Under the pieces are notes generated by a model. The model was not told the DNA's origin and did no database searches. It worked only from the letters and a program-made list of their open reading frames with translations. A stretch of 64,000 bases of DNA, taken from assembly GCA_024138015.1 (NCBI GenBank), contig JAMXBB010000001.1, forward strand, positions 91,406,463 to 91,470,462, given 5' to 3'. The position numbers and the translations under genes were made by a program. Positions 44,751-55,900 of the stretch are shown piece by piece. Positions within the stretch are counted from its first letter, which is position 1; every line of letters begins with the position of its first letter. Source of the DNA: Lumnitzera littorea (taxonomy: Eukaryota > Streptophyta > Magnoliopsida > Myrtales > Combretaceae).

Positions 44751-47540
44751 CTTAACTCTCTCCATTGTTTCCCCCAATAGCTTTTTTATCCTTCTATAGG
44801 TTTGAACCCACTCGATATAGCTACCTTTATCTATCCTTCGCTGCGACATATTGAGAATGTTCCTTTATATGGAAGGCCCATGAAACTTGGAAGCAAAAGG
44901 ACCCTTAACTACCTCTAAAACACAAGAAATACGGAAAGGGAAATTATAATTTTCGATTTTGTTCAGCTAAGCTACCAATTGAGGTTTAATTTCCTTATTT
45001 ACTCATTTTTAATTTTTCTTTGAAAATATTAAGTTAATTAGGCACAAAATTGCATCTTTACTTCATAAAGATTTTTAGGGCAATTACAATAATATTTTAA
45101 ATAGCTCTCTTTATTAGGTATAGTTTGGTTCTATACATTTATAGAATTAGAATTAATAGAACATTTTTTCTTCTCTGTTTAATTTGTATTGTTGGCTATA
45201 GTACTAGACAAAAGAGGTCATATAATATTGGACAAAAGCTCAAAATTTTGTACAAAATATTTGATGGAACAAAAATCTATTTCACATAATATAAACTAAA
45301 TGTATCTTTAAAATTCTAAAATTAACCCCATGTTAAATTCCTAAATTATAACATTGAACTTTATTGTAATTTATATTATGAATAATTAATTTTTTTCAAT
45401 CTTTTTGACTTTTCAATCACAAAAATCTATGTCCGATGTTGTGTACATCAAACATGATACAATAAGATTATATTTTTACATGCTCTTAAACTATACTATC
45501 CAATAGGAGTGAGTGAGTACAGATTAGGTAGGGTATGAGACCTACCCATAAGTATAGATTTCCAAGTTCTAATACCGAGAACCTACCATGTGACATCTGA
45601 AAACCACCCTATATCTTATATCTTACAAATTTTACAAGGTATAAGATACCCTATGGAATACGTAATTTTTTGTTTATATTCCTTTAAAACTTTGTATTAG
45701 ATACATAATCAATATCTGAATTATAACTATACTATTAGTAGATGCATCAATAATAATTTATATAGGTTGTAACATATTTTGTGCTAGGACAATATAAAAC
45801 TTTGGTCAATAAAATAGAAAATATTTTTGTAATTGAAAATGTTGAAACCCCTAATTGGGTTATGCTTAAATTTTTTTGATTCTTTTTCCTTAAATCATCA
45901 AAAATAAATTTTTTATCAAATCATAAGATTATTATACACAGAATGTAAGAACCATGTGTAAGTAATTCCAATATAATATAATGAATGATAAAAATTGATA
46001 TAATTTTAAGACTTCACTAGTATACAGTTAGTAAAAAAGAAATGGAGATACAAAAAAAATAAGATAGTAAAAGAAGAGAGAGTTTTTTACTAAAAAAGAA
46101 GAAGAGAGATGAATTAGATAGTAGACATAAGTTGTATATAGTTTTAGGTTATTATTATGAGTTAAGCTCTTATTGTTATTTTCTTTAAAACTAAAATAGA
46201 AAAAGAGTATTAATTTTTTATTTATTAACATTATTTAATTATTATCATAAAGTAAATTTAACATATCATAGAACTTATACTTTGTATATATTAGAGTATA
46301 TGTTCCAAGGTAGGACAAGGTACCCTAACTTCATACCCGTACCCTACCCTATGGGAGTAAGTTCGGAGAAACAATTATCTGAAACTTATTGTGTGACCCT
46401 TATTACTTACCTAGAATCTATTTGATAGAGTAGAGTCTAGGTTGGTACCTTATACAATAGGGTTACCCACTTACTCATAATGTTTAATTCTTCTTATCCT
46501 GTCCAATTCTACTAATCAATCGAAATCTTAAGGAACTCTCTTATCTATCTTAGAATTCTGAAATAGAGGTTTTTCATATTTATTTATACTATTTATATGA
46601 CTCATAATATAAAAATTACACAAAATTGGTACTAAAGGATAAAAGAAAGAGCACCTTTTGCATAGGTGGCCAAAAAAATTACTAAGTCAAACCATTCTCA
46701 AACCAATCCAAACCAAACCAAAAATATCTTTGTTTTTCTTGTAATTTGGTTTAGAAAATTTTCAAATTGAGCCAAATGAAAAACTTATGATTGGTTTTAA
46801 AAGATGAATCGAACAAACCTTAAAAATAAACTAAACCATTTAGAAAAATATAACAATATTTTACTCATAACTAAAAAACTTCTTTCATTGTGACATGGAA
46901 CTTAAAAGATTTTTTAGTTTTTGTATGAAATGTATTTATATTTAACTTTTATTAACATAAATTATAAATTATTATATATAATTCATTCAAAATTTATATT
47001 ATATGCTAAAATGATGAATAAAATTAATGGTTAATAGATATTTGAAACTCTTAATAGCATTGATTTTATTAACCTCTTATATGATATCAATCTTATTATT
47101 ATTAATTGAATTTGATATTTTTATATAAGATTACAAGTTATACAAATATACTTTTTGTAATTATGAAATATGGTCTAATTTGTAAACAGAACTAAATTAA
47201 GCAAAAGTTCTATGGTTTGAAAAAGTCTCAATTTGAATTGTATGATTTAGTTTGAAGTTGTAAAAGCAAACTACATTTTTATGGTTTTCTTTATTTCGGA
47301 GGAAGAGCAAAACTAAACTAAATAATCTTTACTCCTACCTTTTAGAATACCCTAAAATTACTGGCTAAGGACCCATAAAGGAGGATATTAACCTAATGAA
47401 ATGAGATAAGAACCTCAAATAAAAGGTATTATAAGTAGAGAAACGCACTCGAACGATGCGTTCCTAAAAAAAAAAAAATCTTACAAAGTGGCAAGAGAAA
47501 AACTTGTATTTAGGACAGTAAAGGCCCCTCTTCAAAGTTG
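44751..47540. other. AT-rich DNA with possible hAT-like relics
   Basis: No gene seen. 45500-46480 begins GGAGTGAGTGAGTACAGATT and ends with a mirrored GGTTACCCACTTACTCAT, with GGTAGGGTA words inside both ends, which suggests inverted-repeat termini. 46660-47340 has AACCAAACC-type words at both ends, as in hAT miniature elements. Neither shows a clean target duplication. AACGCA...TGCGTT followed by a run of A lies at 47443-47478. Confidence 0.4.
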
Positions 47541-47583
47541 TCTTCTTCTTTTCTAGTTTTTAAGAAGAAGGCACCTTTCAGAT
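47541..47583 (+). repeat. Left terminal inverted repeat of the MULE
   Basis: CTTTTCTAGTTTTTAAGAAG then AAGGCACCTTTCAGAT, which matches the reverse complement of 52235-52277 with about four differences. Confidence 0.85.
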
Positions 47584-48601
47584 GGGCACCTCCTAAGAAA
47601 ATAAATGTAAGGAAGATGCCTTTGAAGACACCTGCTAGAAAGGCATCTTCCTTACATTTATAAAAGTGAAGGCACCTTTCAGAAAGGCAAATGATGCAAT
47701 TTTCTCCAATCTAACATACTTTAGCATTTTTTCCATGAAATTGTTGACAGAAATCAAAGGCAAACATCTCCTTTACTTCCACTCCATGAATTTTACATGA
47801 ATCTTGAAAAATTAAACAAATTGTATAAAATCTACCCTAGGTATGCAAGTGTTCGTATTGATGTGTTTTGCTTGTATAGATATTGTTTTTGTGTGTGAAT
47901 GTCACTACTATAACGCGTAGTTGTACGTTATGTTGATAAAATGCATATTGGCACATACCATTGTTATAGTAGAGTTGTAATTTAAGTGTGCTACACTTTA
48001 TCTTTTAAGTGTTCGATAAAATGCTCATTAAGAAATTGTTTGGTTAAGATTATGGGTATTGGCATATGGTCAAAATGCATGGTACACAACGCATGGTGTG
48101 CTAACTGACATGTTACTTGTAATGTGGATGGTTAAAAATGGTGAGCACGATTAAATTTATGGTATACGCTTATGGAAAAATTGTGAGAGGAAATTTAGAG
48201 CCATAGTATGATCAGGACCTGGTCAAGATGTTGAAAGTGAGAATGAATACAAATTTCTCCAAATTATTGCAAAGGGTTAAGATTTTGTACAGACATCATA
48301 ACGCCTATTCAAGAGTGTATCTTATTCCCTAATTGCCATTAAGGACGATGACGATGTCGAGAACTTATTTTAGATGGCAAAAGAATTTAGGTAAACCCGC
48401 ATTCATTACTTGTATGTGATGATTAGAGAAGCAGAAGGAGCTCGCCTTATCCATGCGACACATGTACTACCCATTGAGTTTAGCGAGTCTCCGACAAATG
48501 AGTTTGAGCCATTGCCTATGTCTATACCTACATAGGATGAACAAAATGTTGTTGATAAGGTAGTTGGACCGGTCTTACAGAAGGAGGTATCACATAATAG
48601 T

Positions 48602-51600
48602 GTGCTTCAATGCATGAGAGGATTAGTTGATGGAGATGATGATGATGATGATTATTATTATGAGCTTGAAGTGGGTAAGGAGGACGATGACTATGAGGGG
48701 GAGTATGGTCATGAGGATACTGAGCTCAAGATGCCTCCTACATGTCTTATTGTACCTAAAATGCATGCTCTACATTCCTATATTCCTGAAATGCTTCCTA
48801 CATTTCCTTATGGCTCGAGTTTAAGCTCAATGGAGCTAATTGCAGCAGCAACACATCCTTTGGAGGTCCATATGACTAGCTTAGCAATCAAGGATGTGAT
48901 TCACTTTTTCAATACTGGTAGAGATGGTGACTACATACACTTTGAGAGGGATGTTAACACAGAGTTCAGTAACTTGCGTGCTGGTGAAGATCTCTATATA
49001 GGTATAAGATTAAATATTGAGAAAGAACTTGTAAAAGTCGTTAAGCACTACCACATCAGGCATTATGCGAACTTCATAGCACATGAATCCAAAAAGAGCA
49101 AGTATTCCATTGTATTTTCTAAGAATGAGGATGGTTGTTTGTGGAGACTCAAGGAATGTAAGAAGAAGTTAGAGGGTATATTTTTTATAACCACTTTAGA
49201 GGGACCCTATACATATGTAAATCCCATCATAACTCAAGACCACCCGTAGTTGGATTGTAATATGATGGTTAGGGAGTTTTTTAATGTTATTAGAGAAGAT
49301 CCCGATACAAAAATTTCTCAATTACACAGTATTATTAATAAACAATTTAGGTATATAGTTACTAACAAAAGGTTATAGGTTGGTAAGATAAAGGTTATTG
49401 AAGTCGTCTTCGATAATTAGGAGAGATTATATAATAATCTTTTAAGACTTCTCAATGTAATCTAGATGAGTAACCCCGAGACAACGATTGAGTGGAGATA
49501 CAATCCTTCGAAAGAGCTTAGGGTGATAGAGTTGAAGTAAGTTTTGGTGGTTTTTAACTTATGCATAGAGGCATGGAAGTTTTGCAACTCATGTTTGGTA
49601 TTGACGATACGTTCCTATATGGAAACTATTACCACAAGTTGCTAATTGCTACTACCATAAATGGCATTAGCCATATAGTCCCACCAGTTAAGGGTGTAAA
49701 TGAGATACGCCTACTTGCAAGCTACTCGAGATTGGCTCAACATTTACTTGAATTCAACTTGAACATAGTTGAATTGAGCTTGAGCTTTGTGATGCTCGAT
49801 TCAATAAGCTCTTAAACCTAATTGAACTCGAGTCAAGTTTAAATATTACTATTTTAATTAAATTTATAACATCTTGTAAGATTATTGAATCTAAACAAGC
49901 TTAATCAAGTCAAGTTTGAGCTTATCGAGGTTCATTTTAAGTCAGGCTTAAGCTTTATAAATTAAAACTCAATCGAATTCAAGTTGAGAAGTCGAGTTTG
50001 AGTTTAAAGTTTTTTCATTCAAGTCAAGTTTGAACTTGGCACTATATTGTCTTGACTTAACTTATTGACAATCTTATCGCTGGCCTTTACCTTTGTAGAC
50101 GAGGAGATGACAAAGATATGAGATTAGTTTCTTAGGAATTTGAGACGATATATTTATGATGAGCAAGCATGTCGAGAAACCATATGCTTGATATCACATA
50201 GAAGGATAGGTATTTAGTCAACATTGGATAGGGACAAAAATGGGTAGAAACCCCACTTTGTGGTGTGGAAATGGAACATATGCCATCTTATAAGCAACTT
50301 CAATAAGGTGCATAAGAACTAACAATGCAAGAAGTAGGCCACTTTCGGTACAATGTAAGCTCAACCCTAAAAGTTGGAGAAATGCATGGGGAAAGTTCTA
50401 AGTATTAAGGTTGATGCCCCGGGTTGATTTGTTGTTTGCACACGACGGGGGCTATCACTTTGGTTACATGACATCAAACCTTGTTGAAAGTTACAACTCG
50501 ATTTTGAAACATGTTTAAAGACTACCGGTGACATCCCTTATAAGGAGGATCTTCTATAATTGTGTATTAACTTAGGATAAGATACACGAAGAGGCACTTG
50601 AGTGAGTGGCTGAGAATCGATAATACCCTAAATATGCTGCAGACATGTTAAAGGAATGGTTCGAGCGAGTGAGTTCGCATTGTATGGTGCATTTTAGTAA
50701 GTATAATGGGCTTTTTGAGATTGAGATAGGTAGTAAGCATATAGGCATAGGAATGAAGGGAGGTGGGCATGTGCAAACGATTGACTTCAATAATCATATG
50801 TGTACCTATAACAAATGGCCAATATATATGACTTCAATAATCATTTGGACAACTTAGGTGCCATTAATTTTCTTTCATATTATTAAGTGACACTATATAG
50901 AGTGTGCAGTCTACCAATTTAGGGGGTTGCAGAGGTTCCACCATCGTACGACACAGATGAGGCAGAGATGTTGCATTGTATCAACTTATGAGGTCACATG
51001 GATGTAGATTGGGTCAAAGACCATTTAGGGTACATCAATGCGTAGAGATACATATGCACGAATCTTACAGATAGATGGTCTAAGAGGTATCGAATGTGGC
51101 TACAAGCAATGGTACTTGGGCATTATGCATCGTTATATCAATTGTGATGGAGCTTTGCCTAGGGAATTAATAAGTACATTATTGTGACCTACTATTCAAT
51201 TTAAATACCTTGTACACTCTTATGTTTATCCTCCTTAATCTTGTAGGCTGAGGAATTCTAACAAATTAGAATATCCATGGACCAAGTCGACTATTACACT
51301 GCTCGGGGCCATGTTGATTTAGGTATGCAACTGTTGTAAGACCATACCCTAGTTACATTGTACCCTCCACATTTAGCTGAAGTAAGTATGGGAGAAGAAT
51401 GATTGGGATGAGCCAAATTACAATCTTCCAAATCAACCTAAGCAAAGTGGATGCACGAGGATGAGGGGACTTAGACGATAGTAACAATGGGGTTGGCCAA
51501 ATGACGACACTACCTTCAAACCACCCATAGAGGGAGAAGGTTTATAAGTTTCCACGATGAGAGTTCTTCCCAAGTACCTACAATCAATACTTCTCAGTTC
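48602..51600 (+). pseudogene. MuDR-type transposase, interrupted
   Basis: The frame 48602-49249 (215 codons) holds an acidic stretch and the MuDR N-terminal domain: DLYIGIRLNIEKELVKVVKH (in parts), YHIRHYANFIAHESKKSKYS and CLWRLKECKKK. The catalytic domain begins at 49561 (FGIDDTFLYGNYYHKLLIAT). After a miniature insertion at about 49693-50063 it resumes in the same frame with SLAFTFVDEEMT, FLRNLRRYIYDEQ, ICLISHRRIGI, WNICHLISNFNKVHKN, HDGGYHFGYMTSNLVESYNS and ILKHV. A SWIM-like zinc segment follows (VQTIDFNNHMCTYNKWPIYM). Of the DDE triad, the first Asp and the Glu (NLVES) remain, while the second (LISDR) reads LISHR. There are at least ten stops. Not functional. Confidence 0.88.
49693..50063. 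mobile_element. hAT-like miniature element inside the MULE transposase
   Basis: About 370 bp that break the transposase between SHIVPP and SLAFTF. The left end GGGTGTAAATGAGATACGCC, then GCAAGCTACTCGAGATTGGC, resembles plant hAT miniature elements that start GGGTGT and carry GAGCTACTCGAGC. The interior is full of AAGTCAAGTTTGAGCTT and its complement. The reading frame is preserved across the insertion. Ends are approximate and no 8-bp duplication was confirmed. Confidence 0.6.
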
Positions 51601-52234
51601 TTTAAGCTATCTTAAGAGCAAATATCGATGTAAGAGTCATAGGCTCTAGCCATTGGCGAGGTGAGTTGGTTATGATAAGGTTTGGCATTAACAATAGCTC
51701 GTGTTTTCACTAGGACTAAGAGAAAAAAGGGATTGGTTATGTTCATTTTCTTTATTTTGTATAAACAACTGAACTGGGCATTTCTATTAATAAACATTTT
51801 AACATAATTAAGTTTGTTCATATTTGATAGTATGTTCTCACTGTCTTACACTTAATTATCAGTTGATAACCATGTTTAGAGTTGGAGATATGGGTTATAA
51901 ATGCATGGAGAAGGTTGGAATTGGAGATGTGTGGTGAACTTTAGAGTTGGCAATATGAGTTCGAGCTGAGGTTTTGTATTTTATATTGAATTCATTTTCC
52001 TTTAACTCAAAATTTGTAATTTTTGGTTCAAATGTACTTAAAGGATGTTTGTTACACTTATTGATTATTGTGTAGCAGGTCTTTACAAAAAAGACAAACT
52101 TCATAAGAGCGCTTTCTTTATATTTTAGTTTATTAAGGAGAGTGTTTTTCAAAAAAGCATCTTGGTCTTTTTAAAAAGGGACGCCTTTTAAAGAGAAGTC
52201 TTTTCCTATTTCCTAAAATACGAAGAAAGCTTTA

Positions 52235-52277
52235 TTTGAAAGGTACTTTCTTCTTAAAAACTAGAAAGGAAGAACTC
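52235..52277 (-). repeat. Right terminal inverted repeat of the MULE
   Basis: On the - strand it reads TTCCTTTCTAGTTTTTAAG then AAGAAAGTACCTTTCAAAT, the partner of 47541-47583. Confidence 0.85.
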
Positions 52278-52981
52278 ATATATTTTCTTCAAACCTCTTT
52301 TTAAGAATTTTTTTTAAGGAGCACATCATCATAAAAGTGTTGCATTATTGTTTTGTTAAAGTTTTATTTTCATTTTTAATCTATCTCATTCCAAACATGA
52401 GCACCATTTTCTATTTATTTTCCCCTTCTTTTCATCCGTTTCTTTCATCCCATGGTGAACATGTCCAAAATCAGGTGTCAATGTACCTAATCATTACATA
52501 AATTATAATTGTCTTCCACATTTTTCCCACTCTATTGACCATCCGTCAACATCTATCAACGGCCGTTAACAACCGACGGCACAACCAAGACTAAACCCAG
52601 AGAAGACCGTCGACCAGATCGTGCGTGGGGCTATTAAGTTATTTCACACCACTTCACCCAGACAATTACAAACCACCAGCCTTCTTTGCCCATTTTCGCC
52701 CTTGGGCAGACAGGGCCATTTTCGTCATAAAGCTAATCCCCGTCACTCACTTATTACGGCACACAAAGCAAAACGGGAGTAAAGAAAGGGAAAAAACATT
52801 AGAATTTTACCCCAATTGATTGCTTCGATTGCAAAAATAAAGTTCCCAAAGTCCTAATCACTTTCCGCTCCGAGGAGGAAAATTCGTGATTCGCAACCCA
52901 AACTGTCTCTCTCTCTCTTACTATCTTCATTTTTTTCCTCCTCCGAATTCTAGATCTTGTGTTTCTTGCTCTCTCTTGCGC
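52278..52981 (+). promoter_or_regulatory. Promoter and 5' leader region of the ARF-GAP gene
   Basis: Unlike the surroundings, 52500-52760 is relatively GC-rich. A pyrimidine microsatellite, (CT)n at 52906-52918, lies 64-76 bp upstream of the ATG, a common feature of plant 5' leaders. No convincing TATA box was seen, so the transcription start is unknown. The MULE's right end abuts this region and could contribute regulatory sequence. Confidence 0.5.
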
Positions 52982-55900
52982 ATGGCATCCGAGAATTTTA
53001 CCGACAAGAACATGGTTTTCAGGAAATTGAAAGCCAAATCTGAGAACAAGGTTCGAACTTTACATTTGATTCTTGTAATTTATCCAATTGGGCATATTGG
53101 GTTTGTTTTGTTTTGATCTGATTCCGATCTGAAATTTTCATTCTCATTTTTAGGCTTTACTTATTAATTTTGAAATTCATTACTTTTTTGGAACCGTAGA
53201 TGTGTTTTGATTGTAATGCCAAGAACCCTACTTGGGCTTCGGTGACTTATGGGATCTTTCTCTGCATCGATTGCTCGGCAGTTCATCGTAGCCTCGGTGT
53301 TCATATCAGCTTTGTCAGGTGAAATTGCATCTTCTTTTTGATTGATTTGGCTGTTAATCATGCGATCTTATCATGAACAGAAAAAAAACAAGTCTCCCCG
53401 GACTGTAAATGCTGCTCTGTCCTTGACTTGGACAATTATATGCTATCATTTACGAAAAATATTGATATGGATCAAGTATTTGTGTTTTTGTCATACTCGC
53501 TAATAGGTATAGAAACACCATTTTTGTTTCTAAAAAATATGAGTAGTTCATTTCATTTATAGTCTTGTTAGATTTATATTTTAAAATTGTATTATTTCTC
53601 AAATGTTTTTTAAATAATATGTGGTACTGTGTTGGTTATCTCAATTCAGTGTGTTGGTGACTAAAATAATGAAATATACCTATATTTGTGGGTCATCTAA
53701 TGCCATACGTGCTAGATCAGTATGAGATCAAATGTGATTTTGAAACGGTACCACTAGGCACCATCTTTGTGGTATTCAAGAAATTTATATTAGTATAGAG
53801 CAAATGGGATTGTGCCATCCTTGATTCTTCATAGCAAGGATCAAAATAAAGAATAACAGTTTAGATATAATCTGACTCTAATGTAGCTCTCTTGATGACA
53901 GGTATAGAGTATAGTAGCAAAATAATTGCACCCTAAATCTACAGTAATAGGTTTTAACATATATATATTTTTAGCAATTTTACTACATGTATTGGAAGCT
54001 CTCCAACTCCTTTATCTAATTAGGTATTGTTTAGGTGAACTGATGTGATGCCATCCATGGCTTTAGTGTTCTTATTTTTTTTGATAATAGTGTCCAATTA
54101 TGTTAGATGAATATTTCAAATTTTATAATTTCTCAAATGATTTTTCATAATATGTGGTACCATGTTAGGTGGTTGCTGCAATACTTTTGCTCTTTTCATT
54201 TTTGTGTTATATTTTAACCCTTATATACTAAGGTTGTCTAGAATGGATGAAAACCTAAATGGTAAGACCTTGTTTGGTTTATACTATGGGATAAGATGCT
54301 AAGTAATCTAATTTATTATTAGCTTTAGTGAGGGCTTGGCCATAATGTTGGGCAACGAGAAAAAAGCTCCCAAATTCTGGAATTTTGTTTGCTCTCTCTT
54401 GCTAGTTATTAGGATTTCAAGGAATTGGGAACCATGACCCATAATTCATTTCTTATGTGTCATCACCCTCACAATATGCTGGACTCTGTCAAACAAAGAT
54501 CATACTAATTGGATTCCATGGAAAATAAGCAAAAACAGGGCGTAAAGGAATTAGAATAAAACATGCTTCAATTGTCAAGACCATTGTTGTGTTCGGTTCA
54601 ATGGAATAGAATCACAATTCATCCTTTACTACTTGTGAAATAGTTTTTCCCTCTTGTAGTTTACGAAAAAGAACTTCTATTCCTTCCCTTCAAGGGAAAT
54701 AGTCCTTGATCATGGCACAAAATATTGCAGAGCAAGTATTATTTCTTTCTAGCCTTATTCTATTATAGAGAACTGAACGTAATGCATATGTGAGAAACAA
54801 GGAACTGAAAATAAAGAAAATAAGAGAAAGTTAGAGCAAGCGAGAAAGAAAAGGAGGAAGGGAGGGTTTTAATGGGGTTTAGCCATCAGAACCTTCAAGA
54901 AGTGCAGGATATCTCCAGCCCATGTCTGCGGGCAAAGTTTTTTTTATTTTTTTTGGTAAGTGTGTCTGCTGGCAAAGTTCCTTTCTCTAAGTTTGTAACT
55001 TTGTATAACTTATATCCCACTAATGCAAACATAAGCGTGGTGTGTGTGGTGATGTCTTTGTCTAGAAAATATTGTGTCATTTGATGTCAATTCAGTTTGT
55101 GTTAGATTGTACTTCTTTTTTATATCATATGTTGATATGCATGATATGGAGACCCATGCATATGCATTGATTACTTTGTAGTAGGGAGTCTTTTAGAAAA
55201 GGGAAACAGAAGCAGAACTCGTAGCCTTTTTATTGTGTCTCCTGCTTTGTCCCTTATTATGTGATTATTAGCTATACAGATTATACATTTCTTATGCAGG
55301 TCTACAAACCTGGATTCGTGGAGTCCAGAGCAGCTGAGAACAATGAGTTTTGGGGGAAACAATCGTGCACATGTGTTCTTTAAGCAACATGGATGGACTG
55401 ATGGAGGGAAAATTGAGGCCAAATATACATCAAGAACTGCTGAATTGTACAGGCAAATACTTGCAAAAGAAGTCGCTAAAAGTATGGCGGAAGAAACCGG
55501 CATGCCATCATCACCAGTTTCTGTGCAGTCGTCACAAGGATTTAATGGGCTTCCTGATGTAAAGACTAGTGAGGCCCCAAAAGAAAGTGCATTGGGAAAG
55601 GTAGAAACATCTGAAGTTTCTGCTTCACCAAAAGCATCTTACAATGTTGTAAGCACAACCATCAAGAAGCCGCTTGGTGCCAAGAAAGGAGCAAAGACTG
55701 GAGGCCTTGGTGCTCGAAAGCTGACTAAAAAGGTAAGTGTTGACAACTACAGTATTTTTTGAAGTTTCTAGACTTGTGTGAATTATTTTCTCAATTTTGA
55801 ATTTCCTTGATCTTATATTTGAGTTATCATGTTCAGCCAAATGAAGATCTCTATGATCAGAAGCCTGAAGAACCTTCTACTCCAATTTCCGCTCCAGCTA

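Larger units (their letters stand above)
47541..52277 (+). mobile_element. Mutator-like element (MULE), decayed
   Basis: Terminal inverted repeats at 47541-47583 and 52235-52277 share the core TTTCTAGTTTTTAAGAAGAA followed by a related ACCTTTCA segment. Between them is a single transposase pseudogene on the + strand. The true tips may extend tens of bases further out, since weaker similarity continues, and the 9-bp target duplication was not found. The right end lies about 0.7 kb upstream of the ARF-GAP start codon. Confidence 0.85.

Noticed and set aside
47443..47478. Short inverted repeat AACGCA...TGCGTT followed by poly(A), possible SINE tail
   Set aside because: No pol III A-box or B-box and no target duplication were found upstream.
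54872..55084. Frames on both strands in intron 2 of the ARF-GAP gene
   Set aside because: They lie in a GT-AG intron, overlap each other on opposite strands and match no known protein.
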